Shown: in pieces, positions 1 through 14,399 of the stretch
Position numbering within the stretch: the stretch's first letter is position 1
Layout: every line of letters begins with the position of its first letter
NCBI GenBank assembly: GCA_013398955.1
Contig: VWPU01003067.1
Coordinates: 124,001-188,000, forward strand
DNA length: 64,000 bases
Source: Callaeas wilsoni
Lineage: Eukaryota > Chordata > Aves > Passeriformes > Callaeidae
Reading direction: 5' to 3'
Translations under genes and position numbers: made by a program
The notes under the pieces: model-generated
Told to the model about the DNA's origin: nothing
The model's input: only the letters and a program-made list of their open reading frames with translations
The model's database searches: none

Positions 1-3000
1 TCTCTTATATCCACAGCATGTTTAATTTCAGTCCATAGTAGTAGCAATATCAAATTATTACAAATTGCTGACTTTCTGGAAAGCTGAGTGAAATAAATCT
101 GGTGACCTCCATCCAGTTTACACTGCCAAAAAATGTTCCTTTTTCATGGAACTCACACCAATTTTAGATACTCATTGGCATCCTTCTTGGAAATCTCCTT
201 GTGCCACAGACTGGAAAGAGCTGAACTGTCTAATAATATGTGAAAGTGCATCCTCCTTTTCTAGCCATCTTGATAGGAGTCTGTCTGAGAAAAGTATAAG
301 AAAGTTTTCTCCCCAGAGTTATTAATCTGACCCTTTTCTTCAGCTTTCAGGGGCTTTTTTGTACACTAAGTGCATAGCAGTCCCCATGTTCAAACACAGA
401 TGCTCTGCCTGGAAATGTTTCATTCTTTCCTGGGAATTATCTTATTATTTCCCTGTCATCATTACTCCTCCTTTCTTATTTAATGCAAGAATGTGGTGGG
501 ACGTTTAGGTTCATATGAAGTTAATCTTAAGGCTGAAGTAAACTTTTGGCCTAAAATTCTCTTCCAAGAAGAGAAACACAAGAAATAATACCTTCACTTA
601 GGCTCAGATGTCTGCTTGGGCTTTTGTGCAGCTGTAATAAATTATTCACGAATTTACTTGCAATCAGACTATTTGATCTGCTATTTGATGGGTAGCCCAG
701 TAGGTAAAGAAAACCACTGAGCATTGTATTTAAACTTGTTACAACAGGGCAGGAACCAAAAATGAGAATGATCACATGATTTCTATTAAATTGAAAAAAC
801 AAGCACTCCATTGTGCTATACTTCCCAAAATTCATTAGAAACACTTAGGATGCAAACATTAAAATACCTGCCACCTACAACTGATGTTAACATTCTTTCT
901 TTGCAGTTTATTGAGTGGGAAAGAAAATCCAGCAGGGTGAAAATTTGTAGACAGCCTTAGTGATTGCTAAGGGATAAAAAAAACCAAAAATACAGACACA
1001 GACATAAGCACACACCTTCCCAATGAAACGAAGGTAAGTTCATTCCATTTCCTTTTTTTGTTTGTTTGTTTAATTCCCCTGTCTTTTCTTATATGGCTGC
1101 TTGATTTGATTTGAGAGATGGAATTGCCTTCCAAGAAGCCAATGTTTTTAAGCAAGAGTTGCATCAAACCAAGAACATTTCTGAAAAAGCTTCGCTAGAC
1201 AACTTGTTCAGGTCCTCCCAAAAACTCGCCTATGAGGTAGTGTGAGTTTACACTGCATTTTCTCTGAAAAAAAAAACAACAGGACCAGCATATGGCAAAA
1301 ACAGCCAACCAACCAAAGCTTTAACACACATTCGGAGAAGATGGTTTTCACCTGAACACAATAGAGAGCGTTTTTAGACTGAAGGCATTCAGCCTATTCT
1401 CTGTTATTCAGAAAGAAAGAGTAATATTTCTGGTCCACCCTGCAAGCCGCTTCCCCTCTGCATGGCACTCCTCCTTCAACACCAAAACCCCCCCTCTCCT
1501 GCCAGTCACACTTTGCTTAAAAACAATTCATTGTGGTTTGCTGTTTTATTTCATTTTTTCAAACAGAAAATGTACTGTTGTTCTGTACATGTTTTCTTGC
1601 TGTCATACTTTGCAGACGATTTTCTTCCTATTTTCGGAGGCCTGAATCTGCCTTTGGTCACACTATTTGCTCCTCTATGGTCACCTCTGAGAAGATTAAC
1701 CCTTTCATTAAAAAAGCTTGGCCAGGGTCAAACTACCGCCTGGCTCTGGACTCTTACATCCCTTTGATCTCCCAGCTATGGAGAAATTATTAGCAAATTC
1801 TAAGCCTTCCCATGTGATTTGTTTTTGTAAATTTGTAGAAATTATTCCTAATCCTATTACGTGGCCGAGGGCAAACCTGCATTAAATATATGAGACTTTT
1901 TGTTATGTGGCAGATGGATAATAAAGGAATGCTGAATGCAGCCCATTCCAAGTTATGGGAATCTGGACACTTCATCAGCATTCACTTAATCCTCTGCCAT
2001 GGCCTACGCCTTTGATGAATGCTCTCATTTATGACCACTGATGCCACTCACTTAATTTCAGAGAAGAAAAATAATACCTAGCTGTTAATGTGAATATTTG
2101 AGTTTATAGCTGTACAATGAATAATTGTGACATTATCCAGGGAACATCTTCTTATACATTATTCACTTGTATAGACCACACTAACCAGAGAGAGGAAACT
2201 TTCAGTTTTGCATCTTCCATCTTCTTTGGAAGGTAGGCATCATGCAGACAAAAGTCAGTGTCTTAACCCAAATTCTAGCTGACAGTCCGTATCAGCCCTC
2301 ACTATATTTTGCTCATTGTGGTGCCAATCTCCTATCTCACCAATGACATTTTTTCAAAGAAAGAGTGGATTTCCTAGAGACTCTACCCCATGCAACTTCC
2401 ATGGCTTTTTATTGAATAGGAAAATGTATCCCTCCTTTTCTGCTTTAATACTGTTGCCATGTAGCATGTCTGTAAATTTAAGCTGAAAATTAAGACAGCA
2501 CACAGTTTTTGTTTGTACTTTATAAAAATATGTGTCCCGTATTAATGTTTTTTTCATGCATTTTAAAAATAAAACTAAAACTCATAAAAAACCCTAAAAT
2601 TCATAAAACGAAAACTTCAGTTTCTTATTCTTCAGCTTACAGTTTTCCCATTCAGAACCACGAAACTCTAGGTCTGTAAAATATATTAATTTATTTTGTA
2701 GCAATCTGTGTTTTCCTGAGGTAGATGGGGTTTTTAAGGACGTTTATAACATATCTGATCTCTCTTCAGGTTTCCTTATTTCACTGGAGAGAAAATGTGA
2801 TTGCAATCCTAATGTAAATATTATTTTTAATTGGAAACGCTTCCATGTTTTAAAGTGTATTTATTTACTTTTCTGAAAGTATAGCAGAATTTGAGAGTAG
2901 GAGTTTGCTATGTTTTTATCCTCCTTTTCCGCAAGTGTGGTAATTTTAGTTGGTATTTAATGGTGCTAAAATTCTAAAAGTAGAACCCTGCTGTCCCTTT

Positions 3001-5600
3001 TAGTTTGCATGTATAAAATTCAGAGGTAAATTGAAGTTCTGGTAAATCATCAGTGTGAGAAATGTTTCTAGATATAGTAAACTGTAATAAAAAAAAAACA
3101 GTTAAACATCTTTTCCTGGTGGGAGTTTTCACACACTGTAACTAATTTGCTTGAATCAACTAGAATATTCAGCAGGAATAAAAATGTGTAGTTTATTTAT
3201 TTATAGTAGGTTTATTGATCACTACTTTAAGATGTAGCGTAGCAGCCTAACAGTACTGACTGCTCCGAAATGAATATTCATAGGGGTCCCGTGTGGAGTA
3301 GCTGCTTCAGTTATCCTCTTCCCTACTGTCACCTACTTTAACACACATGCTGCACAAGGCACATGCAAGATTCTGCACACACGTTTTATTTCGTATGTAG
3401 CGAGGTGCCTGTCAGAACACGGAGCACTGTCAAAGTGGAGGGTTTTATTTGGAAAAGGGATTGTAATACCTTGTGCAAAGTGCCCATATAATTATAAGGA
3501 TCCAGGATCTATTTTTTGAGGTAGAAAGAAACGCAACTGCTCTGTGATTATAAAATTGTACAATGATGAAAGATTACAACTTAATTGACTGCAGGGAGAA
3601 CAAGGCATGGCCTTAATTTAACATCATAATGGGCTGAACTAAATTCTCACCTTCTTGCATCTCTACACTGATTTCAGATGCTTTTGTTTCCCTCTCCCTC
3701 CGAGAATCACTAATCTAAACATTTATGCAAAGTCGCAGTATTATTTCTAAAATATTCTATTTCCTCTTAGCCCAAGGTTTTGGTAAAAAAATAAAGTAAC
3801 GCATAGATTTACACAAGTAGAAAACAAGAATATCAACCCTATTAACAGTGGGTCAGATCTTCCAATTCACGTTTTGGTGAAAATCTCTGTAATTCCAGTC
3901 AGATATTTTACTTGACATAAATAGCCCAAAAATTGAACTCCGCCCCTAAAATTATAGTATAAACCGTAATAAAAATTTAATTGAAGTATGTCTAAATTGA
4001 AACCCAGAAACGGCAAAAAATACACATGAATGGACTTTAAAGGTGGTGGGGTGTTATATATTAATAGTTACTTAGATGTTTTGGTTCATTCTTGGTATAG
4101 GTAATGGCCAAGTAAGGCACTCCAGATTGGATCAAATTTTGGAACTTTTTCAGAATATATGGGGTTTGAGAACTAAAGTCACCATGTATCTTCCTCACCA
4201 GCATGATGTCGATGAAAACTCGTTACATTTACCTGTGGTGGGGCAAACCTCTCTGGCAATAAATGTCAAAAAATCATCCTTTATTACTATAATAAGAATA
4301 TAAAAGCTTCATTATATATGATGCATGATCAGTATCTGGGGATTACTTGCTATAGCAGTTAAGGCTCTACTGAACACCCAGATAGTGGTCAAACTCCCTT
4401 TTTGCTAGTAAGTACAGATTACTCTGAGATCACACTGTTAAACATAAAATGTATAAAACATCTTCCATAAACTATACACTGGAGGTGATTATAAAAAAGA
4501 GCAGGGGCAATATAAATATTTTTGTTGTTGTTAGTCCCTATCATTCAGACTGGCAGCTAGAACATTTTATTTTTCAGAAAGCGTAGGGAGGTGTTTACAT
4601 TCTTCTTTACAAGCTGGCTGATACAGACTGGAAGGCTGTTCATTGAGCTTTTCCTTATGATTTTAATGCTCCTCTTACAGGGTCTCTTTGTAGAATTTTA
4701 AGTGAGTCTAAACAAAGCCCTCGCTGAATGTAATATTACTGTAAACCAGTGCATTATTTTCATATCTGGGATGAGAAGGTAATGAAAGCATGCTGGTGTC
4801 ATGGCTCCAATCTTGCAATCAGAGGAGCTTGCTTCAGTATAAACCATAAGTAGGAAAGGGAAGGTGCAGAACCAAGAGAAATCTCACCAATCAAGGTACT
4901 GGCTGTTTATTACCGGGCACTGAAAGCAAAGTGAAAATGGCCTCCTGCCCACCTCTGTGGGTTTTGTGATCGCAGAGTAATCCTCCAAACCCAAAGACTG
5001 AAACCAATGCTTTTACTGGAAAGCGAGACACACTTGTGACTTCTTTCTCATGAGTCTGTTTTCCAGTGTGATTGTCTTGGAAGCCTACAGCCTTTATCAT
5101 GTGCAATAAATTATACTTTGCTGTAATGTTGCCTTGCTAAAATATGCTAAGAAAGCTTTGAGCAATATTTACAAATAGTTTAAGTTTCATAACAATACAC
5201 CCACCACTCAGGCTTCCATCGATTTTACTGTAATAAGAGTTGTAATAAAGGATACCACTTGTAAGTATTATGAAAGTACTCTGTATAAAGAAAGATAATT
5301 GGGAGAAAAATCCCTAAAACCTATATCAAAATCATTTTGCAAATTCTACAATCGCAGCTGTCAGAAAAAGTAACCACAATCTCTCTTGTCTAAGAGGAAT
5401 TATCTGGTTCTCTGCTGTTTCTGCTTGTCTTTCTTTCTGTCCCATATAAGTAGTTAATTTACTCATAAAGCTCAAAGCTCAACTACTGCCATAATTTAAA
5501 AAAAAATCAGATTGCTACAAATGAATTTGAGTTATGCTACTGAAAAGAACAACAGCCTTACTTTCCCATTCAGGATAAAGTTCCATCCTGTACATCAAGT

Positions 5601-5655
5601 GTTAAATTCTGCTGCCTGTTACATGAGTGTAAAGCTGGTGTAATTCCTCTGCCAC
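5601..5655 (+). repeat. Possible ancient amniote repeat fragment
   Basis: The stretch around 'gttacatgagtgtaaagctggtgtaatt' positions resembles a wording common in old reptile and bird repeats (attctgctctcagttacaccagtgtaaatc..gagtaactcc). The match is from memory and diverged, so the family is not named. It could be chance. Confidence 0.3.
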
Positions 5656-6340
5656 AGAAAGAAGCCATTCAAATTAACATCAGTTCAAAAGACGGAAGAC
5701 CCAGTCCTTCCCCCAAGCGTTTGAAAGTCACTCCAATATATTTATTAATGAATACTTCTATTGCATCCAACTTCATGTTTTTAAAACCTTTCTTAGGGAA
5801 ACTAAGAGAGGCATTTGAAAACAAGCTGAGCCTTTTTTTCCTATCCACCTTTTTTTTTATTTGCTATTTTTAATGGAGTGTGGAATATGCCTGCTACACT
5901 TGTCAGTAACAAAGGCCTGTTTCACCTACTGGCACCAATGAGTGATACGGGGTGAATTTTGCTTCGTTTTCCTCTAGCAGGTTACTATAGCTGTCGATCC
6001 ACACCACTTAGGTCTTGACAGAAACATAATCATGTTATATGGGTATATACGGAATGAGTAGTTAAAGTATATTAGAAAACATATACGCTGAAGTGAATCA
6101 TTATTTTCAGTCTAAGAAAGCAAGGCACAAGCTGAAGGCTTTTCCTCTAGTTGAGCCTTGGTGTTATTTGGTTAACCAGAAGGAAATATCGTGTAATCTG
6201 GAGAACTCATGCTGCACCTCCCAAACATATTGTCTGCTTTTCTACTAAAATGGATCTATGGATGCAGTGACTTCTTGAACCCTTTCTCTAAAGCCGAAAG
6301 TAGCACTTGTGAAAAGAAAAGCCAACCGCTCCGGCCACGC

Positions 6341-6368
6341 CAGTGTCAGGTTCTCAAGTCTGACACTG
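6341..6368. repeat. Short hairpin, 9-bp perfect stem
   Basis: Arm CAGTGTCAG (6341-6349) pairs with CTGACACTG (6360-6368) around a 10-nt spacer; one G-T pair can extend the stem inward. There is no T-run or gene next to it that would make it a terminator. Probably fortuitous. Confidence 0.45.
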
Positions 6369-8296
6369 CCAATATGCATTACTTTCTAGCTGCATTTTTA
6401 GCATAGCAACTGGGGATAATATTTTAGGTGAAATCTAAAATAATTTAGCCCATAGTCAAAATTCTTCCAAAGACCAATATGTATTTTCATATTAACAGCA
6501 ATGTTTAGATCTGCTGCCCTCCTACCATTACACTGATATATCTGTGGAGATTTTTAAAATTTTTTTTCTGGAAAAAGCAAGCAAACAAATGTTTTGTTTT
6601 ACAAATTAGGTGTACAAGTGGTAGGTTTACATGCAGTTAGCATAACTTTCGGAAGGAAATAGCCCCTGCATTCAATAAGCAGCAGACAAGAATTGTCCAG
6701 TAAATTCCGGGGCAGAGTGTTTGTTCAGATGAGCTACAAAGCAAGCTGTGATGGAAGGGAACTTGTAGGTCCCTGTCTAGTATTAAATTTTCAGTCTTGA
6801 TGTGATTGTATTATTTTATCTCTGTGAATTTAGCACATTTGATATATGGTTATAGCCCAATAAATGTAACAATAAATATCACATTTGTATTCAATTTCAG
6901 AGGTCTCCTTCCCTCCCTCACACCAGCAGCAATGGGTGTGATCTTATAAGGCTCTGACTGTAAATAATCTGGTTAAATACAAGGTTACTGATGCACTGAC
7001 AATATAGAGAGTCACAGAGAGTGCGGTAAGATTCAAGCCCCCAGATGTGTCTCCTTGCCTCAGTGAAAGCAGATGTATTTGATTCTGAAAAAGCAATGCA
7101 TAATCTATTTTTGTTTGTTCAATAAAGGAACTGTATATTTACCATATCTTTAGGGATTACTTTTTATTGTTTTCAAGGAAATAATTTCAATGCTTACAAA
7201 TTGTTGGATGACATTCCCTTGTACATTTTTAAATATGATATGCAGGGAAAAAATTTCTTGTTCTAATCTTTTTATTTAGAATAGAAAAGATATGTGTAAT
7301 CTAGGAGATGAAATATGATATCTTTATTAAAGAGGAACATTCTAGCTCTATTACACTTACAGGTCTGCCAGTATATCCATTAAGGAATCCATTTTTCAGA
7401 CTTTTAACACTTGTCTATATTCATACTGGAGAGAAACTTGGCACTCAGGTTTATAGCCCAGGAGCAATTTGTGCTGCTATTTACAAATGTCTCTTGGTAT
7501 TCATTTAAAAAAAATGTTTTTCTATTAAATGCCTGAAAACCATTTGGTTATTTAAAATGCAAATGGGAACAATATTAAAAAGAGCACTGCTGACTGCTCT
7601 AAGAGTCCCATGCTATAGTCCGATAATACTTCTGCCATATGAAGTTTATCATATTAAACCATTTCAGAACGAGTTGAAAGGTAGGAGATGTGGCATTTTT
7701 TGACATTAGAGAGCTTATATGCCCATAAAAGATCTGCTTCTCTTTATCATTTAGCTAATACATGCTTTAAAAATTGTGTATGTGCCGACTTGCACATCAT
7801 AAAGATCCAAAGACCCTCATAAAGGTAAATAACAAGTTTTATTAAAAAAAAGGCGAAACAATAACTTATGAATTTATATAATTCAGTGGTTTATTTCAGT
7901 ACTGAACCTATTAATAGTCTGACATTGTAGCATAATGCAGTTTGCACTAGTTATTTTTAGGTTTTTTCTTAATTAATTCTAACTTAAAATATTAACACTT
8001 AAAATATTTACAAAAATATAAATATTAACAATTAAAAATTAATAATAATTCTACCTAAGTATGCCATTTTATCAGGGAAAATGTGGTTGACCCAAGGTAG
8101 CACAACCAACCTATGTCACATGACATCCTCCTGTCTTCCTGTCTGAATGTAAACTGACAGGGATTTAATGCAAATATACCTTTGCTTCTTTGTTTATAAA
8201 TTTTCATTTTAATTTGCTCTTTAGATAGAAGTCCAGTTCTTCTGAAATTAAAATAACTATCACCATTTTACTGTCTGGAGCATGCTTTTGCCAAGA

Positions 8297-8358
8297 AAGG
8301 CTGGACCATGTGATCCTTGAGGCTCCCTTCTGAGCTGGTATTCTATGATTCTATGATT
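8297..8358 (+). mobile_element. CR1 LINE 3' tail, severely 5'-truncated
   Basis: The sequence reads aaggctggaccatgtgatcc, then a 'ggctcccttctgagctgg' core, and closes with two ATTCTATG units at about 8340-8356. This is the standard CR1 3' end: a hairpin-like core followed by the 8-bp ATTCTATG repeat the reverse transcriptase uses for priming. Only about 60 bp remain and no ORF2 is present. The element points along the + strand. Confidence 0.85.
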
Positions 8359-11300
8359 TGTTCTGAAAAAGATCTTTATCTTCACCGGATGTAAGTTAAG
8401 AGATCCGATGACTTTGTACTGTTTTGTATGAACTGAGAGATTACCCTGGGCTCATAATAAATACATTTAAAGTTCTTAAATAATTTGAGAAAGGTTGGAA
8501 GCATAGCATCTATAAACTATTGATATCAAACCTCATCATAAATAAAGTTCTATTCCTACTTCCTCATTTAAATCCTTTTTTTTTACAATAAATAAACTTA
8601 AAATGATAAATAGAATTTTAATAACTTCTTATCAGACTGGGTTTCTTAATTTTGTGTAAACTACTGTAGTCTGAGCTGGAAGCACTGAAGAAAACATTAC
8701 AAAGAAAAGAAATGCAAAGTCAAGTGGTCTTTCTACCTTCAGGTCATTTCAGATTTTAAGGGTTTAGAAAAGGCCCATCAAGCTCCATTTAGACCTCAGG
8801 AATAATTCCTCAAAGCATTTCTATAAACAAAATGATTCATAGCAAAGTTTTTTTGTTAAATTTTTTAGTTGCTGTTCCTCAGTTAACAAAAGTGTATAGG
8901 GGTTTTTTTTCAAGACTGTACTTTTCACTTCTGCAAATCTAATTTTTAGTCTTGGGTTCTGAAAAATCAGAGGCTATTTAGAATACAATAAAGAATAAAA
9001 ACGTGATCAATTGTAAGAAGTATTTCTGTGAAGTCTGAACAAAGTGAGAATCAGAATTGCAGCCCCAAGTATTTAAATAAGCTATTACAAAAGGAATGCT
9101 AGGAACCATTATATTCCATGATTTCTTGTGAATAATGGAAATGCTCTCTACCAAGTATTTTTACTTAAATGGAATAAATGTTTGAGAGAGATGGTGCTCA
9201 TCCATTGTAACCTTTCATGCCACTACTGTTGGTATTGTTATAACTTCGTCTATTAAAAACATGCTTGGAAGCTATTAAAAATACTCTAAAACCTACAAAG
9301 AGGTGTAGTTTTAACTACCATACATTAGTATCTCCATCTTTCGGTAGTGTGTCATTTATGCTTTAATGACATCAGTGTAGAATTTCAGCATTCTTACACT
9401 GAAAATGCCTGTCATATACAAACAACATTATGGCACTTTCTGTATAATACGCCTATAGTAGTGCTATTATTTAATGGTGTGCTTTTATACTGCTGAAGTT
9501 TTAAAGGATAAATGTGCCTACGTCGTGTACTAGTCCTGGGGCTAGTAAATAGGATTGCTTGTTAATGAGGTGACCGGACCATCACCTCTAGTTATGTTGG
9601 TCCAGTATCACTGAGATAGCAAAGAAAGTCACATTTATGACTTTAGTAAGAGCAGAAGCAACCTCCAAGTCCCAGTTTTTCAAACCTCCTGTTTATATCT
9701 GGAGCTGTTTACTGGTGGAACCCAATCATGTGCTGTAGGAATTTGGCTGAACAGGGCTGAGTTTGCCCAATTTTCATTTAGGAGCGTAGAGCTGTTCACC
9801 ATTTGGACTTAATTCCAGCGGACATCCCCACTCCTCTCACCATATTCCAAGGAACAACCACATTAAGTATTTTCTTGGACTTTTATAGCTGAATTTAGGA
9901 AGTCTATCCTGTACGACCACACTGTGGTCAAATTTGCTGCTTAGACACAGGTGAGAATCTCATTCAAGTGGGGATCAACCAAGAAATAAAAAGAGGAAAA
10001 GTGCTTGTTTCCAGGCATATGGAGCCATGCACGCCACTGCAGTTTCCATGTAGCAGTACTACATGAAATAACAGTAACATTGCTTGTAAGGGCACAGTTT
10101 ATTGGATTTGGTGAGATCTACTATCCCAAATACATCTGCTTCCTGTTCATGCAACATGAGCAATGTTTATGAATTCGTGAAGAAATATTTCTTTCACTTA
10201 GAGTGTTCTGTAAGACAGAAATATCTGCACTGGCTTTCTGGATGGAAAATAGGCCAGTAGAAAGATTATTTGTGTGTGCTTAATTAGTGAACAAGGCAAA
10301 AAATACTCATTTTCTCTTTGCAGTACTGAGCATTTCATTTAGAATATTATTTTCTGATGTAAGATACGGTTTTATGAAAGTGGTTTTTATTTCTGCATTA
10401 CACACTTACAAAAGCATTTATAATACTGGTTTTTAAAACATTTCAATTATGTGTTCTGTTTCATATTCTGTACACTCACAGTTTGTATATTTTTTCAAAA
10501 AGTGAATTTACTCACTGAAATAGCAAAGTGGATTTTCAGATAAAACATGACATGCATTGTCTAACCACACATAACCTGTATATATCCTCTTCAAAAAGTA
10601 AAAACTCAAATAAAATCTTGCCAAGAGAATCCTTACCATTAAAATCTCTATTACACTTATAACATATTAAATACAAAATATGCTTGAATTTAAATTGACT
10701 AGATACGTAAGGAGTCTTTGGGCCATGGTGAAATTTGAGAAATGAGGGATAGGTGAATGTATCCCATCACAAGAGAATGTATCCTTTAATAATGACATCA
10801 GTTTCACATCCACTAATGTAGTTCGAGTGCGGTAGGTTATTTAACTCCAATGAACCAAGCTTTCAAATCCAGTTAAATATCTCCTTGGCTTTCTTTTGGG
10901 AATGACATGGCACGGTCTTGGGAAAATGGAGCCCTTTTAATTCTGCTGACCTCTGTCACTGCTCGTATCCACCACATCCAGGTCAGTGTTGCCAACTGCT
11001 GTAGGAGTCCTTGTCACGGTGTTGGTTACACAAACACCTGGTCCCAACCCAGGCCTGCAGCCCATCTGTTTAGTACTACAGACTTCCATTCTTAAAAGAA
11101 AGTCTTAAAGCTGTTGCTGCAGCTTGACATTAAACCTTACTCAGTTTTAATAAGGAGTATTAATTGGGATATATTTTCACCGATTCTAGGGTAATTTATT
11201 CTCATAAATGAGAGGATGATAGTTCACTAGTTAGCATACAGAAAAACTCTTTTATTCATTTAGATTAATTAATATAATATGATAAAAGTGCAAGTCTGCC

Positions 11301-11536
11301 ACTGTAAGAAATAATTTTATATGCATTTGGAAGAAGATGCTGGTTGTTCAGAGGAAGCAGACGCTTTAGCTGAGATGCTGGGATTCTGATCCTGTGACAC
11401 TTAAGAATAATTACTAACTACAAATGTAACAGAAGCAGTAGCAATTTTGGTACATTTAAACCCCCATTTTACCTGCAAATTTACCGGTCTTCAAGCTGAG
11501 GCAGGTGGGATAGTCAGGTGAATAGAAGCCCTTCTG

Positions 11537-11583
11537 CTAATGTGTGTTCTAATGTGTGTTGTTGAACACACACCTGTGTGTGT
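11537..11583. repeat. 12-bp tandem duplication merging into TG/CA hairpin
   Basis: CTAATGTGTGTT occurs twice head to tail (11537-11548 and 11549-11560). The second copy's TGTGTGTT pairs with AACACACA just after it, with only GTTG between. A further TGTGTGTGT run follows. It looks like a decayed TG microsatellite with an inversion or strand switch. Confidence 0.6.
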
Positions 11584-13077
11584 ATTTGGAAAAGAAAGTC
11601 TGTCTTGTTTTGCTGCTGAGGCAGCCACAAAATGTCAAGATAATCTTAATTTATCCATTAAAAATGTAGGCCCATATTTAAGAGTCATCAGCAATAAAGG
11701 AAAATATACTGAATCATTTCACGTGCATGCTAATCATTTAATGTAATAAATGGAGCAACTCTAATTATCTCCCGAGGAAATGATTTCACACTAAAACAAT
11801 GGAAATGAAGAGGTTACTTTGGGAGCATTATACACAGCTGAAAATTACTCATCTGAATCTAGAGGATATTTCAAATAAATAGAAAGGATTGCTTATGCCT
11901 TTTCAGTAATCATTTAGTGCTATGAGAGAAAGAGTAAACGATGGCAAAGATATTTAATAATTTGCACTCAGGCAGTGAGGCTTTCACAGGTACCATTATA
12001 CAACCAAGCACTGTTCCTTTTCACTGAGACACTGGTTAACATGAGATCAATGTCATAACTACAGGTTCAGAATGTAGTTGAAGGGTGAACAAGAAAAGCA
12101 ATATATTTGTCTTTTATGTTTGTTAATTAGTGTCTGCATTAGAATTTGTAGATTTGCAATTGATAATATCCATGAGCCTTTCCCTTGGGGTCTCTGTGAC
12201 TCTTTCTTTTTAAAGGGATAAATAAAAATATTTATGATTTTTATCCCCAAACTAAATCACATGAAAGCTCATTTCAGAAATTCAGCACATTTTTAGACAA
12301 CAACAACAAAAAAAAAAATGAAAAGCAAACTTTTGAATAAGATGTAAAAATTTCTCAGGGAGTGGGGTTAAAATTGAGTTTAATGATTCAGTCCATTCCC
12401 TCCAAGGGAACTGATTTCACTCCAAGCTAAAATGTTTTCTTAAATTATGTACTTCAGTTGCTTGGGTGTTATGTCTCTCTTGGAGAAGCACATGAAATGA
12501 GCACTATCCTCCTAGGCATTTTAAAAACACATCCACATTAAATAGAATATATATACAGTAGTTGAGCATACAGTCTTTTTAAACTAGATAACAAAATGAT
12601 TTTGACTTGTTTTAAAATCTTTTCCTTAAATGGCTCTAAAGCTAAGACTAAAAGATAGATAATGTGGACAGAAAATTTTTCCCCTTGCTTTCAGTTTCAT
12701 GGAGAATAGCACATTATAGGTACTTCCCTTTGTGCAAGAATCACATCAAATGCCAGGGAAAATACATCTGTTTTGGCTACATATTTAACAGCATGCTTTC
12801 CAGAACCATCAATTTGTCTTTATTAATACATCAAGTGCATTTTGTTGAAAATGTTTGTCCATTCCACTGCTGTGCCACTATAGATATTATTACCTTCTAC
12901 TTATTACTAAAACTGGGTACGATAGAATGGAATGCAGCTCTTCTCCATAGTGAGGGATATGACCTAGTTCAAGACAAATTAGTGCACAGTGATTCTAGAA
13001 GCATAAATAGACAACTGCAACTTTTTGAAGGTCTGCATTTATTCTGAAGCTGACAAGAGTATTTCACAAGAGACTAG

Positions 13078-13132
13078 ACAATTGTTTTTTTATCATAAGA
13101 TTACTGTTCATCATGTACAAGAAAACAATTGT
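13078..13132. repeat. 11-bp perfect inverted repeat, 33-nt spacer
   Basis: ACAATTGTTTT (13078-13088) is exactly complementary to AAAACAATTGT (13122-13132). The stem is too short for a typical pre-miRNA and no transposon end is recognised. Chance is quite possible. Confidence 0.5.
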
Positions 13133-14399
13133 TATCAGGTATGAACTTAATTGGAATCAACTGTAGCAGTCTTTACAGGAATTTACCGAAATATCTGCCA
13201 TTCAGAGCTGGCTTACCATAATATTCTCTATGGAATAGTTGACCACAGGATTCTCATTCACAAACAGCCAGGTTAAACAGTTAAATGCTAGCAAATCCTG
13301 CATAGCCCTGTGGGAAATTTCACTTTAATCCCGAACTTATAAGAGGACAATCAAAGCCCAAAGCCTGGGTAACAAATCTGATCCTCTGTTGCAATCTGTG
13401 TCCTCATGGGAAGGAGAGAGATGCTCCCTGTACAAGCCTGAGATGGATAAATACCTAAATGATGAGATAGATGGGGAATGCAGAAGAAGCGTCTGGCTTC
13501 AGCCATTCGCTTCCAATTTCACATTACATTGTGAAAGGCAATTCTTGTGCAGCTTGGGAACAGCCAGTCCTGATTACTATAAGTTGAAGTGTGGCTTAAG
13601 GAATGATTAATGACAGTGTCAGGAGAAAACAAAGCACAATGAGAGTTATCTCTAATCCACCTGCTTGCAGATGCTATAGTAAGGGAATGAAAATGGCCCC
13701 GGCGAGCCCTGATAATAAAAAAATCAAAATAGAAAGGTGCAAAGCTGTAGATATGTATTAATCTGATATATAAAAACTAGGTCTTAGCTTGAATAAAGCA
13801 TTAGGCATGAATGGAGCCCCATAGGTGATAGATATTAGAGCATAGTGGACTTCACATTGTCTGTATTTTTTAAATCAAACAGAACTGTTCCCTTCAGTAT
13901 TGCCTTTGACATTAATAGGTTGGTATTTGAAAAGTCACAGTTCACTAGATGAGCAGGCTTGTGAGTTCAAGCTCATTAAACAAAACCTCTTTTTGTTGCT
14001 TAAAAAAAAGTGACACCATACCACCACCTTGTGGCTCGGTGATGCAGAGGCCCAGGGAGGAGAGCGCAGCCATCCCAGTTCCACACACGCTACAGTCAGA
14101 TGGAGCACAGTTAAAATATCTCCTTTCTTTCTGAAATGCAAAAAGCTCGCAAGCCCCTTAAGCAAGCACAGCAGCTCTGAAAGGCGGCCTGACCATTTCA
14201 AAGGGTTCTTGGCCAGTTTTCCAGGTAGGTTTGCTCTGATTCAAGACTGGGGCTGTTGCAAAAGGAAGGGTAGTCACTGATCACAGCTATGACTGCATAT
14301 GCACATTATGGTGGTTTCTTTCAACTTGATTGCAGCTACTCAGCTTCGCTCCCTTCCTGACCTATCCGTCTTCCTAAACTTCACATCCTCTGGGAAATC

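Larger units (their letters stand above)
1..8296. other. AT-rich non-coding stretch, no gene seen
   Basis: No exon, RNA gene or young repeat is recognisable. Open frames are short (under about 100 codons), lack family motifs and appear on both strands. The stretch holds only short homopolymer runs, a TTTG run near 1058-1071, a small hairpin at 6341-6368 and a possible ancient repeat at 5601-5655. Regulatory elements could be present but would not show without alignment to other genomes. Confidence 0.75.
8359..14030. other. AT-rich non-coding stretch, no gene seen
   Basis: No recognisable gene. The longest frame (12664-13047, 127 codons, + strand) opens on GTG, has no domain or motif I can name and has no splice or promoter context, so it is treated as chance. 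The segment 10905-11095 is slightly richer in GC and faintly recalls an old interspersed repeat, but not firmly enough to call. Confidence 0.7.

Noticed and set aside
6341..6368. Rho-independent-terminator-like hairpin
   Set aside because: This is vertebrate nuclear DNA, no T-run follows, and no gene ends here; kept only as a hairpin.
10905..11095. Slightly GC-rich segment resembling an old interspersed repeat (gttgccaact..gagtccttgtcacgg)
   Set aside because: The similarity is too short and gapped to separate from chance without a library search.
12664..13047. 127-codon open frame on the + strand
   Set aside because: It opens on GTG and encodes a hydrophobic, motif-free sequence; no supporting context.
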